A stretch of 64,000 nucleotides of DNA from Sipunculus nudus (taxonomy: Eukaryota; Annelida; Sipuncula; Golfingiida; Sipunculidae): the NCBI GenBank assembly GCA_026874595.1, contig CM049316.1:46453695-46517694 (forward strand), given 5' to 3'. Positions within the stretch are counted from its first letter, which is position 1; the number at the start of each line of letters is the position of its first letter. Below the pieces are notes generated by a model, which made no database searches, had not been told where the DNA came from, and worked only from the letters and a program-made list of their open reading frames with translations. Positions 38,035-47,970 of the stretch are shown piece by piece. The translations under genes were made by a program, and so were the position numbers.

Positions 38035-41000
38035 TAAAAGTAAACCGTCCGTCCGCGTCGCCCGAACATTTTCAAGATATCTCTAAAATCCCTGCTGCTT
38101 TTTACCAAATTGTCCTGGCATACTAATCACATGATAGACGTGCCATTATATCCTGCAGGTGTAACCACCTCTGTTGAACTACTTTCTGCGGTCCAAAATA
38201 TCTTTTCAACTTTCATTCAAATAAGTCTGTAAATAAGAACACTTCGGCCTTCCATTTATAAACAAGAATTCTATGGATACTATATCGAATGAAATTATTT
38301 TTACATCGGTGTTTCCACAGGACTTGCTGATTGCTGAATTGACTGATTTGATGAAACATTCCACAATTCATTTCAAAATATTTGATACCTATCATTCAGG
38401 TGACTTACATGTGATTATAACCTACAGGTGGCAGCACGTATTTAAGGAGTTCTTGGAATCAAAAATAATCTTTTCCACATTCTATCAGATATATCAATAA
38501 ATTAGAAAACTTTAGCCTTCAAATCACATACGACGATTTCCCAGAGCAAGGGAAGTAAACGAATACTAAGTCAAATGGGATTATTTTCAAAATGTTTCCA
38601 TCGGACTTAAAATTCTGCAGTAATTTTATAATTTCAGGAACCATTGCATTGATCATTACAAAATTTGGCAAACATGTTTGATCTTATGACTGCTTTTTTT
38701 TAATTTGCCTGTAGATGGCGCCACCTGCGGTTGCTTACATTTTATGAAATGAAATGGTTTCTTCTGTTTATTCCTGAATTTGTCAAAATGTTTTAAATTT
38801 TCCTTCATTTCATGATAAACTGTAGAACAAGGACATTACATAAGTGTGATTTAATAGCTCATTTTCAAAACGGCCTTTTCTTGCAAATAGAAGTTATTCA
38901 ACTATTCCATGTGTTTGCTTGCATAATGTTAAACTTGATACCAACTATCCGAGAACAGCAGGAAATTTAAAATGTTACAGACATTTTTCTTAGCAACAGC
39001 CGTTTCAACCACCTATTTTGGATAACAGCTGGAATGGTATTTCTTATTACAATGTTTGCTTTGTTGCCTATGTCAATACACAATATGTGAGGCAATGTAA
39101 CACCTTGTATCTTGTTTAAATCTGTTAAGTTTACTAATCACATCACCCGCCGCTCCCAGTTTAAAACAGGATCATCTTAGGTACCTACAAAGCTAACAAT
39201 TTGTGCATTTACTATGTAAAAACCACTTTGTATTGTGTGTGTATTTTAAATTTTAAAAGGGTTCTTTCCAGTATTTGGAGATATAAGGACATGGCTGATG
39301 CCACACTTTCAAAGTTATACATGGCAGGGGCAATTTGTGTCCTATACGCCTTACCTTATAAACTGGCCCATATTTGTTAGAATAATGGTTATAATAATAT
39401 AACATATGATTATAAATAAATATACTATAAAAGTATGCAGTATGTAGAGACCAAGTATCTTTTAGTGAAGGCATCAATGAAATGAAAGTGCCAAATGTAA
39501 ATATTTGCTCAAATACAAAACTTCCTCTGGTATCAGATCATAGCATATTTCATCTGGGTGGCATTCGTGGCGGCATGTTGAGAATCTGTACAAATGGGGC
39601 TTAGTCCAGGGGGGAAGGAAAATATTTCTTACTTTACGTTTCTAAGTACCTTAAGCCTGGGACAAAACATTCACGGTCACACGGGTATAAGAAAGGGCAT
39701 TTAATCTAATCTTCATTACACAGCAACTCCCCCTACAACTTTTATCGTGTCAGATGCTTTACTTCATGTACATGTTTCAGGGTGAAAGCCTAACAGCTAT
39801 TAAATTAAAAGATAAGTATACTGGGAATTATTATGGCCTAATGCGCCACCTCTGGCGCGTGGAGGATAGGTCATGTCAGGTCATACTGTGATGTGGTGCA
39901 AACATTTTCAAAATAACGTGTTTTAAGTCCGCTTTATAACGGTCGCAAAGTTTACCCGTATACGGGTGATTCAGCATACGTGTATGTATACTTTATAATA
40001 TAATATTGCAGGGCTCAAGCGATAGGATCACCCTCACAAACTGTCTGCATGACTGTGTTTATCGGCCTGAAATCTCCCGCGAATTTCATATGATCTCTCA
40101 AGGCTACATAGTGATCTATTTACAAATTTATTCAAATTTGCCTTGCTGCACTATCCGCTTGACTAATATAACTATGTTCCACAACATGACGTCAATGAAA
40201 GCGAGTTTCATGGAAGAACACATTTGGACACAAATAAGAAAAACATGTTCAACTCTTACTTACCTTAAGTGGGGAAGGTCGAACAAAGACTTTTTTAATC
40301 GATCGGCTTAAGATTGATTTTTAATTTCTTGTTGACAGACACATACACACAAAGTTAAATGTATAATCAAGATGCCAATATAAGACATACTCTATTTCTT
40401 TCCACTTATATTATAATATAATTCTCAGTTGTTTACAATAAAATGAAATATTTTATATTATAATTCCAGGCAAATATGGAAGAAAATCTCTTTTCAAAAT
40501 TCTTTCAAGACAAGAACGAAACATGGAAACTCGAAGGAAACTTGGTAAAACTAGACGTGTTTTACACAGACTTCAGATTAAAACATATCGACGAGGAACG
40601 GGTGTATGGAGTAAGTAATGTGATTATAAAGTATAAAAATAAAACAATTATTTTCGTTTTAAAAATTAAAAAAAAAATAGTTTGTTAGAAGCACATACAC
40701 TTATTTAATTTTAATAAATTCTGTCTTAGTTGTTCTGATTTTTTGCCTTTTAATTAACTTTTCAATATCAAATTTATATTTCGTCTACCTTATATTTTGC
40801 TATTCAAAGTGTCAAAGCATTTCTCGTTACTTACACAATTCATATTTAATGCTTATTCTATTTCATACCTTTATTCAGTGGAGTGAGTTATTGTCAGACA
40901 TTGGGGGACTACTAGGGCTCTTGGCCGGGTTCTCTGTGGTGACAATAGTTGAAATCGCTCAGCTTCTAATGAACCTGATCGTGCTTCCCTTGATGAAGAG

Positions 41001-41166
41001 AAATCCGGATGTGACGTCAGAGCAACAAATGAGGTCGTCCCTGAAAGAGACCACGAACCCGAAGGGACCCAGGCGCCGTAACTCCTACAGGCCGGCATAT
41101 ATTAAATCATCCTCACTGTCCCGTCACAATCAGTATGCAGATTTGTTTGACTTGAACCACGATTGA
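21649..41166 (+). CDS. DEG/ENaC cation channel with inserted C-type lectin domain (13 exons)
   Basis: Sodium-permeable, trimer-forming plasma-membrane channel of the degenerin/ENaC/ASIC family. Thirteen coding exons join in consistent phase (100, 285, 190, 197, 262, 110, 164, 111, 133, 73, 58, 141 and 288 nt; 2112 nt, 703 codons plus stop). Seen in order: the cytosolic gating motif TSAHG (H24-G25); TM1 FWTLIALGSVGVLAYNL (about 40-56); FPAVTVCN; a polybasic stretch with RRKR and RTKR; a C-type lectin domain (about 143-257); a Ser/Thr-rich linker; palm/finger motifs GNCYTFN, GLSLILNI and MPFPEDEG; Cys-rich CYKTCYQRHVIQRCGCAD and CKCPPAC; WPS; NLVKLDVFY; and TM2 GLLGLLAGFSVVTIVEI with the GxS selectivity filter as GFS (about 625-627). 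The cytosolic tail is about 60 residues. Known: family members are gated by peptides, acid, force or proteases. Inferred: the lectin module may sense or anchor to a glycan or matrix ligand. The exact subfamily is not assigned. Confidence 0.92.
21798..24180 (-). mobile_element. Family-A tandem-repeat element, copy 2 (in channel intron 1)
   Basis: Starts at TTGACTGAAAGTCATC with GAGCTATAGCGATCAC and ends at CAGCTGAGCGTCATGGCC. It contains several 330-bp units with TGGTGGCGCCACCTG and a C-run at about 23001-23015, plus a segment resembling family B at about 23045-23560. Non-coding. Confidence 0.7.
23045..23560 (+). mobile_element. Family-B fragment nested in family-A copy 2
   Basis: Contains CTTCGGCGGATACACATCGTC near 23512 and CGCTTCACCCGTACACTTTG. 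These match the 3' portion of the family-B copies at 5555 and 27118, but are diverged and truncated. Confidence 0.5.
24583..24867 (+). CDS. Channel exon 2: TM1 and post-TM1 segment
   Basis: Acceptor CTTCTTAAAG, donor GTAATG. It encodes TVKRLFW, the TM1 helix, the family motif FPAVTVCNMSP and a very basic stretch KKRRKR..HHSRTKR holding two furin-type R-X-K/R-R sites. Intron 1 before it is 2.8 kb and largely a family-A element plus (TA)n. Confidence 0.9.
24868..26009. other. Channel intron 2, nothing else seen
   Basis: AT-rich, with no repeat family or open frame of note. Short AT-rich tracts only. Confidence 0.45.
26010..26199 (+). CDS. Channel exon 3: first half of the C-type lectin domain
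   Basis: Acceptor ACCATTACAG, donor GTAACA. It encodes a TTESTEPTTQ spacer and then VCFTLYDKTQVFDYDTALKK with CQEIGMTLAQM, the first two strands and helices of a C-type lectin fold. Phase matches exons 2 and 4. Confidence 0.88.
26200..26920. repeat. Channel intron 3, 5' part: (TA)n tracts and degenerate repeats
   Basis: Holds (TA)n at about 26227-26278 and 26603-26666. Between them are degenerate 45-60 bp repeats around the phrase CAGTACATGGACGTTAAT, seen at several positions between 26330 and 26600. Non-coding. Confidence 0.6.
26921..29606 (+). mobile_element. Family-A tandem-repeat element, copy 3 (in channel intron 3)
   Basis: Begins AACAAGTGACCCATGGGTCA and CGCTCAGCTGAC and ends GATCGCTATAGCTCAGATGA. 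Units of about 330 bp carry CAGTCTGCAGAAACTGATG and GGTAACAGAGACCTAATTTC. It ends in a GACGGACGGACGGACGCCGG tract. It is interrupted by family B at 27118-28258; the uninterrupted version is visible at 60036. Confidence 0.75.
27118..28258 (-). mobile_element. Family-B tandem-repeat element, copy 2, nested in family A
   Basis: One end has GTATCCGCCAAAAT (27137). The other has the hairpin formed by GTATCCGC and GGCGGATAC (28227-28256). The interior has 275-bp units with GGTGGCGCCACC and ACGCTGTGCAAAAATGGTTG. Flanking family-A sequence is continuous across it when compared with the copy at 60230. Confidence 0.75.
29687..29742. repeat. (TA)n microsatellite
   Basis: Pure TA run immediately downstream of the family-A copy in intron 3. 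Confidence 0.95.
29743..30600. other. Channel intron 3, 3' part, nothing else seen
   Basis: No repeat family or gene was recognised before the acceptor of exon 4. Confidence 0.4.
30601..30797 (+). CDS. Channel exon 4: second half of the C-type lectin domain
   Basis: Acceptor TTATTTTAG. Donor GTAATT at 30798; an alternative GTCAGT at 30810 would add four residues in frame. It encodes the CTLD core motif WIGLRKV, YVWTGS, MPGQPANAKDCVTLD, and YEWKADFC with LALC. The EPN/QPD and WND calcium-site motifs are absent (QPA and WKA instead), so calcium-dependent sugar binding is doubtful. About 43% identical by eye to the exon at 57183-57388. Confidence 0.9.
31120..31381 (+). CDS. Channel exon 5: Ser/Thr-rich linker and palm entry
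   Basis: Acceptor AACGACAG, donor GTAAGT. It encodes a Thr/Ser/Pro-rich linker (ATTLSLPATTEPTQS), probably O-glycosylated. The ENaC-type segment LGFTQGEFILHCQYDEQNC follows, which leads into the conserved GNCYTFN region. The mucin-like stretch resembles the exon after the second half-CTLD at 57786. Confidence 0.85.
31715..31824 (+). CDS. Channel exon 6: GNCYTFN palm segment
   Basis: Acceptor TTCTTTAAG, donor GTAAAT. It encodes DFTRFYNTIHGNCYTFNSGW, a hallmark of DEG/ENaC extracellular domains, and ends in VGHKYG. The following intron holds a LINE fragment and the tandem acceptor array. Confidence 0.92.
32100..33060 (-). mobile_element. Non-LTR retrotransposon (LINE) RT fragment in channel intron 6
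   Basis: Minus-strand reading gives VKAAIYMDKIVSSSSSKQLF, then KRFCDFFLTNI, TNQEIREIIMSSPTKSCILD and FPLITLIINAPISAGTVP. This is the linker and RT0-RT1 region of CR1/Jockey-like LINEs. Further downstream, frame-shifted pieces match FVNPLLK, QRLLCVMDGLLIAADE and ALKGLLYL. Several frame breaks; inactive and 5'/3' truncated. Confidence 0.8.
33061..33610. other. Channel intron 6, no recognised feature
   Basis: Sequence between the LINE fragment and the tandem acceptor array. Short frames only. Confidence 0.4.
33611..36143 (+). repeat. 31-copy tandem array of a 3' splice site plus exon-7 head (81-bp unit)
   Basis: Full units begin with GTTTGTCACTGATCCTGAAC at 33660 and recur every 81 bp (80 bp three times) up to 36087. 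Each unit is 57 bases identical to the start of exon 7, followed by 24 bases of intron tail: CTGATCTAATG, then TTTTCTTTTACAG. Thus each copy has a branch-like CTAAT, a pyrimidine tract and an AG acceptor. Units vary at GACCAG/GACCGG/GAACAG/GACAAG/GAAGAG and TTTTCTTTTACAG/TTATCTTTTACAG. One copy (34065) has lost the AG. The last unit continues as the true exon 7. Both strands are open over long stretches because 81 is divisible by 3. Confidence 0.97.
36087..36250 (+). CDS. Channel exon 7 (shortest form): GLSLILNI palm segment
   Basis: Uses the last of 31 tandem acceptors (TTTTCTTTTACAG) and donor GTAAAA. It encodes GLSLILNINQEEYVEDVGD, then VVIHDQDKMPFPEDEG and IAPGFMTSVGMRR, a contiguous match to the family's expected order. 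This shortest form keeps the whole gene in frame. Acceptors further upstream, back to 34548, would also stay in frame and add multiples of 27 residues. Confidence 0.88.
36251..36657. other. Channel intron 7, nothing else seen
   Basis: Ordinary AT-rich intron with donor GTAAAA and acceptor TTTTTCAG. Confidence 0.6.
36658..36768 (+). CDS. Channel exon 8: YPFGDC segment
   Basis: Acceptor TTTTTCAG, donor GTAAGT. It is 37 codons in phase 0 and encodes AQFKRMPYPFGDCFDHSVPR, the segment that begins the Cys-rich thumb region, and FPVKYSSL. Confidence 0.9.
37013..37145 (+). CDS. Channel exon 9: Cys-rich thumb region
   Basis: Acceptor ACTTCCCAG, donor GTAAGC. It encodes CYKTCYQRHVIQRCGCAD, the strongest family signature, and SVSICDIENITQ. 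The cysteines form the disulfide ladder of the thumb domain in known family structures. Confidence 0.95.
37253..37325 (+). CDS. Channel exon 10: CKCPPAC segment
   Basis: Acceptor ATATTTCAG, donor GTGAGT. It encodes DDCRYEVDKLYREN and ECKCPPACR, the conserved C-x-CPPAC motif. Phase joins exon 9 and exon 11. Confidence 0.93.
37927..37984 (+). CDS. Channel exon 11: LWPS segment
   Basis: Acceptor ATTTTACAG, donor GTGAGT. A short exon encoding ETVFHKLISRSLWPSDVHR, which corresponds to the conserved S-x-WPS palm strand. Confidence 0.88.
37985..40469. other. Channel intron 11
   Basis: Contains a C-run/CA tract at about 38001-38033, one isolated AGATGGCGCCACCTGCGG palindrome site near 38715, and a 101-codon open frame at 40006-40311 that is not needed for the channel. 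No clear gene or element. Confidence 0.5.
40470..40610 (+). CDS. Channel exon 12: pre-TM2 palm segment
   Basis: Acceptor ATAATTCCAG, donor GTAAGT, 47 codons in phase 0. It encodes NLVKLDVFYTDFRLKHIDE, the conserved strand leading to the second membrane helix. Intron 11 before it is 2.5 kb without recognised coding sequence. Confidence 0.9.
40879..41166 (+). CDS. Channel exon 13: TM2, selectivity filter and cytosolic tail
   Basis: Acceptor TTTATTCAG, stop TGA at 41164-41166. It encodes WSELLSDIGGLLGLLAGFS, with the GxS filter as GFS, and VVTIVEIAQLLMNLIVLPL as TM2. A basic, Ser-rich tail follows (GPRRRNSYRP, KSSSLSRH). Confidence 0.95.
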   Translation, partial: WSELLSDIGGLLGLLAGFSVVTIVEIAQLLMNLIVLPLMKRNPDVTSEQQMRSSLKETTNPKGPRRRNSYRPAYIKSSSLSRHNQYADLFDLNHD

Positions 41167-41281
41167 ACGACAAGGCACTCCAGCGGGAACTTTTGGAGCA
41201 AGTACATATATAGAGAATTTATTGCTGCAATTAAATTTATTATGCAGGATAAAAGGGAGAATGTACCTTGGAAAAATACAT

Positions 41282-41287
41282 AATAAA
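41282..41287 (+). promoter_or_regulatory. Candidate polyadenylation signal of the channel gene
   Basis: AATAAA 115 bases after the channel stop codon. A second AATAAA follows near 41363. Placement is plausible but unconfirmed. Confidence 0.45.
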
Positions 41288-41561
41288 ATTCTATATTCAG
41301 TTCTTGAATCTAGTAACGTGTACAGCGTGTTGATGACAAAAAAGAAACTCCGTGTAAACGCGATAATAAAGAGGAGTCTCCACCAAGAAAATAACATTAT
41401 TCACTTGCTGACATCAAGAATCGCTCTTATACTAACACGCTTTATCCTAGGGGCGTGATTTTAAAATATTGGATAAATGTCATGGGGAAAAAAGAATAGC
41501 CATTAGGATAACAAATTAATAAAAATTATTATGAATTCAAATAAAAAAATTCAAAAGATAC

Positions 41562-41870
41562 ACAAAATGAGATCTCGGGCAGTATGTAGGCCTTTAGATT
41601 CTGCCCATAGCACCAGTTAAGCCCAGTTTATCGAAAAAATGAGATAAAAGCAACATTAAAGTCCAGGTTATAAAATTACCCTGTACAGCCGCAATTACCT
41701 TACGTCTCACCGTGATCTCAAAATGAGATAACAAAATGAGATCTCAGACATACTCTTCAGGTATATAGGTCTTTATATTCTGCTCATAGTATCAGTTAAG
41801 TCCAGTTTATGGAAAATTGAGCTTAAAGCAACAGTAAAGTCCAGTTTATAAAATTATGTGACCGGTCCAC
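41562..41870. repeat. Two-copy tandem repeat, about 169-bp unit
   Basis: ACAAAATGAGATCTC occurs at 41562 and 41731. Both are followed by similar TTTA(G/T)ATTCTGC, AGTTAAG and AAAGTCCAG segments. Non-coding. Confidence 0.75.
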
Positions 41871-42989
41871 ATACACAACCTGGATAACCTGCGTTAGCTT
41901 CTCACGACCATCATGACACTGGTGACTCTATGGCTCCCCTGTGATGGCAAGGACAATTTTCCTGATAGCGGTCGAAACCCGTCCTGGTAACGATCCAAGA
42001 ATACAATTATAGTATCTAAAGTTTTGGTTACTATTTTACCCTTACGGTGAGCATCTTCGTTTTACACATACATCTTAACTACTTGATACAAGAACTTGTA
42101 CATTCCATCAATGATATAATGTACTAGCGCCAGATCGGCCCTCTGACACTATGGCCAGCTTACTGGGTTGCCAGAGTGCCTAGACATCTAACTCTGAGTA
42201 TCGCATTATAAGGCCCCATGAGAATGCAAATATTTTCGTCATTTTTGACAACGCCTCATTGCTTACAAGTATCGTGTCACTTAATATAAACTCACTAGAC
42301 CTTTTAATAATTTTCTTATCTTTCCAACGACACCTACCATGTCTGTGAAATATTCCGTTATAACCCAATATATTCGTATATTGTTCTGCATGTACGGGAG
42401 ATTTCTGCCTGCGGTCTGCCTGCTGACTGTATGCGGAGATACGGTTATAAAGCGTGGCGTGGACTTGCAGGGCGGTTCTAAATTTGGCTTGTGTCACGAC
42501 TCAGTAGGGGGCCCTAGCTGAGTCGTGTTTGTCACGACTAATAAAGTACGTGTCGTCATACATTTACATATATACACAATTATAGCATTTTCTTTGTGAC
42601 GTTCATAACGCACTTCAGTCTTTACAATACAACATTATCGTTACTGAACAGACTTAAATATGGCTTATGTTCTGGTTATAATTTCAAGGAACATGAAATC
42701 ATATTCTTTGAATAAATTTCATTGGTGAACATAATGTAAGCATGAGGTACAATTTACTAAAACATCAGTATTGTCAAAAATAATTTTCATTTAAACTTGT
42801 TATTCCCGGTCTCATATACGCTCCCGAAGCAGCGGAAATCTTACGCTTCTAAAGAAGCAACTGATTTTCACGCTGCCAGCTTTGACCGTTTATGATATAT
42901 TTAGACACCAGATGGCGGTTCGTTGTCCGCTGAACAAAACGTGCGTATGATGTGACAAGCAGCCAACCAGATGCCAATAAACAAATACT
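41871..42989. other. No recognisable gene
   Basis: Only short open frames, without family signatures. No repeat family was recognised. Confidence 0.4.
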
Positions 42990-43340
42990 CGACATGCATC
43001 CTGGCTCCGCCCATAGCTGCGTTCTAGCGCCGTTTTCGTTCGAATTTTAATTGCTCCCTCTGCATTCTCGCATCATCGACCGATTCGATTCTGACAGTAT
43101 GACTGTGTTAGCGAAGCCATGCGTCTGGTTTCTGCAGAACTGAAACCAGCCAGCGAGGTGTACACGCAGCCTTTGTTGTTACGTCTTGTTTGAATTACAG
43201 CTCATCGACCGGGCATCCTATGTGCCGAAGGCCCTAAGCAAACCACGTCCGCGGCAATTCTCTCTGAGCTTGTGGTCTGTTTTGGACGGTTACCGGGGCG
43301 ATGAGCTGTCACTCAAAACGAAATAAACATGATTGGCTCC
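42990..43340. promoter_or_regulatory. CpG-dense patch, possible promoter
   Basis: GC content and CpG frequency are clearly higher than in the surroundings, with GGCTCCGCCC (Sp1-like), GTCCGCGGC and ATTGG (inverted CCAAT) boxes. No adjacent coding exon was recognised, so this is only a candidate promoter or untranslated first exon. Confidence 0.25.
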
Positions 43341-44317
43341 GTGTATTCCTCGCTTGGCCGTGTCTTCCAGCACAAGGTCTCATCTGATTGGACAAAAATA
43401 CAGTGCTCCCCTCTGGTGTAGCAATTCAGGATACGAGGTCATAACAAACAGCGCTTACCATATAGGAAGTAGGCCTATAGTTAAAGCGCTGTGTAAAGGG
43501 CGTAGGCCTCATAGCGACTAGAGCCATTTTCACAGAAGCATAATACTTCGCGGGCGAACAGGTGGTTGACTTACCAAACTGAGCCTATTCACAACAGTTC
43601 GGGCCGAATGTATCCTGTTCACTGCAGTTAGGATCATTTTATTTCTAGAATAACACTTCAATACGGTTCGGGCCGCCTATAATGCATTCACTACGGCTAG
43701 AACCGATAATAATAATATAAACACCGTTAACCATGTCAACAAATATAACTAAAATTACATCAATAGTCCTGGAATACACTACAAACACTTAATATCTGCA
43801 AAGAAAATTTTAGTATAAAAGTAATCTCAAATTAAAATATCAACCACGTTACATAAAGGTTTATTATTTTCACATTTTAATCTGCATCAATTGATACGTC
43901 GACAGAAATCCGGGGGACATTATATTTGAATTTGTCATAATGCAAGTATAACACTTGAGATAATAAATCTAAAATCCCAAATAAGTAATTCATGTTAATT
44001 GTAATAGTTAACACTTATTCACCCTTTCTGGAGTTTCAATTATTTTGTCACAGTTTTTCTTTTATTTTGACTAAAATGTTACAAAAAATGGCAGTCTGAT
44101 TCGGCAGTATTTTAAGTTTACTTGGATTACAATCTCAGTCGCTCAAAAGTATAAAAATGTTAAATACAAAGTGAAAAGTACTGAACGATGATGAACGCTA
44201 TCTGTATTACTGTTCTCAAAGAGACTGTATGGGCCTGTTAATTAGTTTGAGTAATATCATCTGGATTTACACAAAACGATCCTGAGCCTGCCAACATGAT
44301 GTTTACATTAATTTTTT
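43341..44317. other. No recognisable gene
   Basis: Holds a few imperfect copies of the phrase TTCACTACGGTTCGGGCCG between 43585 and 43710. Otherwise nothing was recognised. Confidence 0.35.
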
Positions 44318-44465
44318 TAGCTCCGCTGACTTTCATCATGCTGAGCTGAAGCGATCACTCTTCGCCCGTCTGTCTGTCCGGTTACCATGCACAAATTGTA
44401 ACAACTGGAACTAGAATCGTCTAACTTGACATCTATGGAGGTTCATTAAATACTCTGATTGCAGA
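44318..44465 (+). mobile_element. Family-A terminal fragment
   Basis: Contains TTAGCTCCGCTGACTTTCAT, GAAGCGATCACTCTTCG and ACTAGAATCGTCTAACTTGA, matching the GAGCTATAGCGATCAC end and first unit of family A. It stops after about 150 bases. Confidence 0.6.
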
Positions 44466-47400
44466 TTTCTAGTTTCACTGTGTATTTAGTAAGAGTATAA
44501 ACCATGATCGACTTTCAGACCTTTAAAAATGCCAGAACAATTTACTAAAATGCCATGAAAATCTTGGTCATTTTGAGTGTAATCTGAGTGATTAGGTGAT
44601 AAAGTGAGATTCAATATTCAAGAGATGATAGATTAGGGTGTAGCCATATGTTTGGTTTTCTCCCTTCACTTATATTGTTCTTTTTAAGATGAACGTTTTT
44701 TTCGTTGTGCCTTCTGTGTTCATCGAGGTTAAGGTATAAAGAATTGACAAATTAGGAAATTATATATTTTATTCCCCCTTTCATTTCTTTCTTCTGTTGA
44801 TCTATGTGTACACTAGGAAAAGTTATAAATGTAGAAGGAGGGTAATCTTTACGCTAATGATCGTTCATCTGAACATTGGTTGTTTCGTTGTACCAGTATA
44901 TCCTCACGGCCTAATAAAAGTGTTTCCCTTTCAACATTGATTTATATACCCGACCATTTTGACACCTGACACTGAGTGGTCGAGGCCATGTCAAAGGGAT
45001 GAAGAACGTTTCAGAAATTGTTTCTGTTGCAGAAGCCAGTGCTTTTTTCTCTGGCAACAATGTTGAGCTGAATGGTGCCCAACGATCAGGAATCACAGTC
45101 AAGCAATCTGAAGATGTAAAGTACCGGGCACACGTGTTATTGATGTGTTCTTGTGAATGTATTTTAAGTTACAGAAATACTGCAATAAACATACGAACAA
45201 TATAACCTCACATACAGACAAAAATAAGACCTGCAGATAGGGTGATTTCTGCATGACATATTTCAGTGCAGCCATATGCAATTTTTGTTAATTATTAAAT
45301 GGAAATGCTGAAATAAAATATAACATTTTCTGTCAGGATAATCAAATTCCCTGACTTTTCTCTGACATGTTTTTCCTGATTTCAAGGATGTCTACAACAG
45401 AAATTAGGGCAGCATAGTCACATTTTCATAAAATGCAGGATTTAAGAATATAATATATCATTTGAGTATGATTAAAGAAGAAAGAGAAAGGGGCCTCCTG
45501 TTCCCCTGAAAATAATTTCATGATTATTGTCAATATCTCATAGATTATTTTCACTCTATTACACAGTAACTGATTTGTTTAATGTTTTTATTAAAAAATA
45601 GGTATCTTAAATCCATTGATGTTACATCTGAAAATGTGTTCTAATCCATTTCTGAATATCTCTATTATAAAATTTAATATGAATTAATTTTACAACTTAA
45701 TTTGTAATTTGGGAATGTGCTAAAAGCAAATGATACACACCTTTTTTTGTGCTAAGGGGGATAATGTGAGTGTAAGACAATAAAAATGGTGAAATATAAT
45801 TAATATGAACAGGCAAAAGTATTAACAAAACACGACAGGTTTGGTAAATGTTACTTTTTGAAGCATTCAAACAATTATAAAAAAATGAAAGAGTCACATA
45901 AATATCCCTACCTTTCAGATATAGGCATAAAGGTTTGTTTAAATTAAATTAAACTAAAGAAATTGTTCATTAAATGAATAAATGAATTAACTGAATTTCC
46001 AATTAGATATCTATATAATATCAGCATAATCAACAATTTTGTTAAGCTCATATGTATGTAAACTGAATCTACCTGCATTTGTACCTTACCTGCAGAGACG
46101 CTCACCCTGAATTTGATCTCTTAAGTATTAAGGATATTTTAGAGTATTCTTTAAGGATGCTTTTCATATAAGTTTTTCCTCGTGTCTGCCATTGTAAACA
46201 AAACTTTGTTACAAGGTTACTGCACATTGGGTGCGATATGTCACCGCTCAGAGACGCGTCGGTGCACTAGAATTAAGATTGAAGTTAATGTGTGAATCCT
46301 TCAACCATCTACCCCAAATGTGAACGCCTATTCAACCTTTATGTCCCACAGCAAGAAGTGATAAGGCATGGTCATGAACAGATTGAATATAAAACTTAAA
46401 CATCACCAATAAATTACTTGAGATGACTATTACTACTAAATCTTTTAAGAGGTTCTTCAAATCCATGACATTTGAACATTTCGCGAAGGTTCAGAAAAGA
46501 CGAATTGATTTAATTTCTTTTCTCGTTTGCTGAAAACAAAGATTGTTTTAGCTTGCGAAACGTTTGTGCGAGGGAAAAGACAGATTTCCGGAATCATACT
46601 CAGACTTTAAAGAAATGTAAAGTTTCAAGACACATATTCATGAAATGCAAACAGTATATTAAACTATTGACATTTATAATAATGTTTCCGCTCATTATCA
46701 AGGTGTTCGTCTCTTATAAAAACTGGTTCAAATAAACTGTATAATGAATTTAAATTCCCTTTTTTAATGAGGAACTTTGAATAAACTTATGATCATTTAG
46801 CTTGCACATATACCATGACGAATGTTATGACATATTTTAAAGAACTGTGTGGTAATATTACCTGTTTTCAAGAATGTACCACTTACTACGTGCTTATTGT
46901 GTATATTTTCAATCCTCGACGCACGATTGTTTTAATACTGCCTTGTCTTTGCAGACAAGCTTGAAATTGTACTTAAAAGTGTTATTTGCTAAGCTCGATA
47001 AGAACCATGATGAGTTAAACAAAGGGGAAAATAATATCACCCTTACTTTGTAGCTAAAACTACTTATAAGTACTGGCCTGTAAATTAAGATTCCTCTAAA
47101 TGATTGGATTTTTTTAAAACTCTCTTATTCTGGATGTCGAGCGTAACACTTCCTTAAAATGTTGCCGTGAACCAAGTGGATTACACTTGAAGTCACAAGA
47201 GCTGTTGACCCCTGAATGGGTGTAAAGACATCCATCTCACCTGGCAGGAGGACATAAAGAAGACATCTATAATGGATATATCTGTCTTAACTCAACTGTT
47301 GTTGTTCAGGAAATTAGTCATAATATATGAAAATATCTCCTCTGGGATAAGTGGTGTGTGATGTACGAGTCAAAGGCGTTTTGCCCTGTAAATTGTTCAA

Positions 47401-47721
47401 TATTGACTGCAGTGGAATTCCTTGATATAGGTGTTTGTAGGTGTCAACGTATTAATAATTCAGTATATAGCGCTGGTAACTAAAGCAGGTGTTTGGACAT
47501 TAACTTTTTTTTAATATTTATACAAATGTAATATAATAAATATATTAAACTGTGGCAGGCAATGGGACTCAAAACATTAGTTATAAAATAAATGGTACAA
47601 AACCGATTTTTACATCTCATGATATTTGTGTCTGAAATGAATCATAAAATCTTTTGAGGTGTAAAAACGTGTGTTTTGTATATAGCTATTTACAAAATAA
47701 GATATTCTAAATATATATATA
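44466..47721. other. No recognisable gene
   Basis: AT-rich intergenic sequence. Open frames are all short and none shows a family motif. No tandem or dispersed repeat was recognised. Confidence 0.4.
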
Positions 47722-47970
47722 TGTCACAGGCGAAATTAGAATCCAGGCGGATTTAAAATCCGCCTTGGCGAGATTGAAATTTTGATTTCGCCTAGGCAAG
47801 GTTAAAATTTCAATCTCGCCTAGGCAAGATTAAAATTTCAATCTCGCCTAGGCGGATTTTAAATCTGCCTAGGCCAGATTGAAATTCTGATTTTGCCTAG
47901 GCCTGATTAAAATCCTAGCTTTTAATCTGCGTCATTCAATTCTTTTGTTTAATCATGCTGATTGTTTCAT
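47722..47970 (+). repeat. Left inverted arm of the 3.6-kb foldback
   Basis: Built of about 30-bp modules such as AAAATTTCAATCTCGCCTAG, each centred on the palindrome CGCCTAGGCG or a variant, plus GGCGGATTTTAAATCTGCC-type palindromes. Confidence 0.85.

Noticed and set aside
40006-40311. A 101-codon open frame in channel intron 11 preceded by TTGCAG, considered as an extra exon
   Set aside because: Exons 11 and 12 already join in phase 0 and give the normal spacing from WPS to NLVKLDVF. The frame has no clear family motif.
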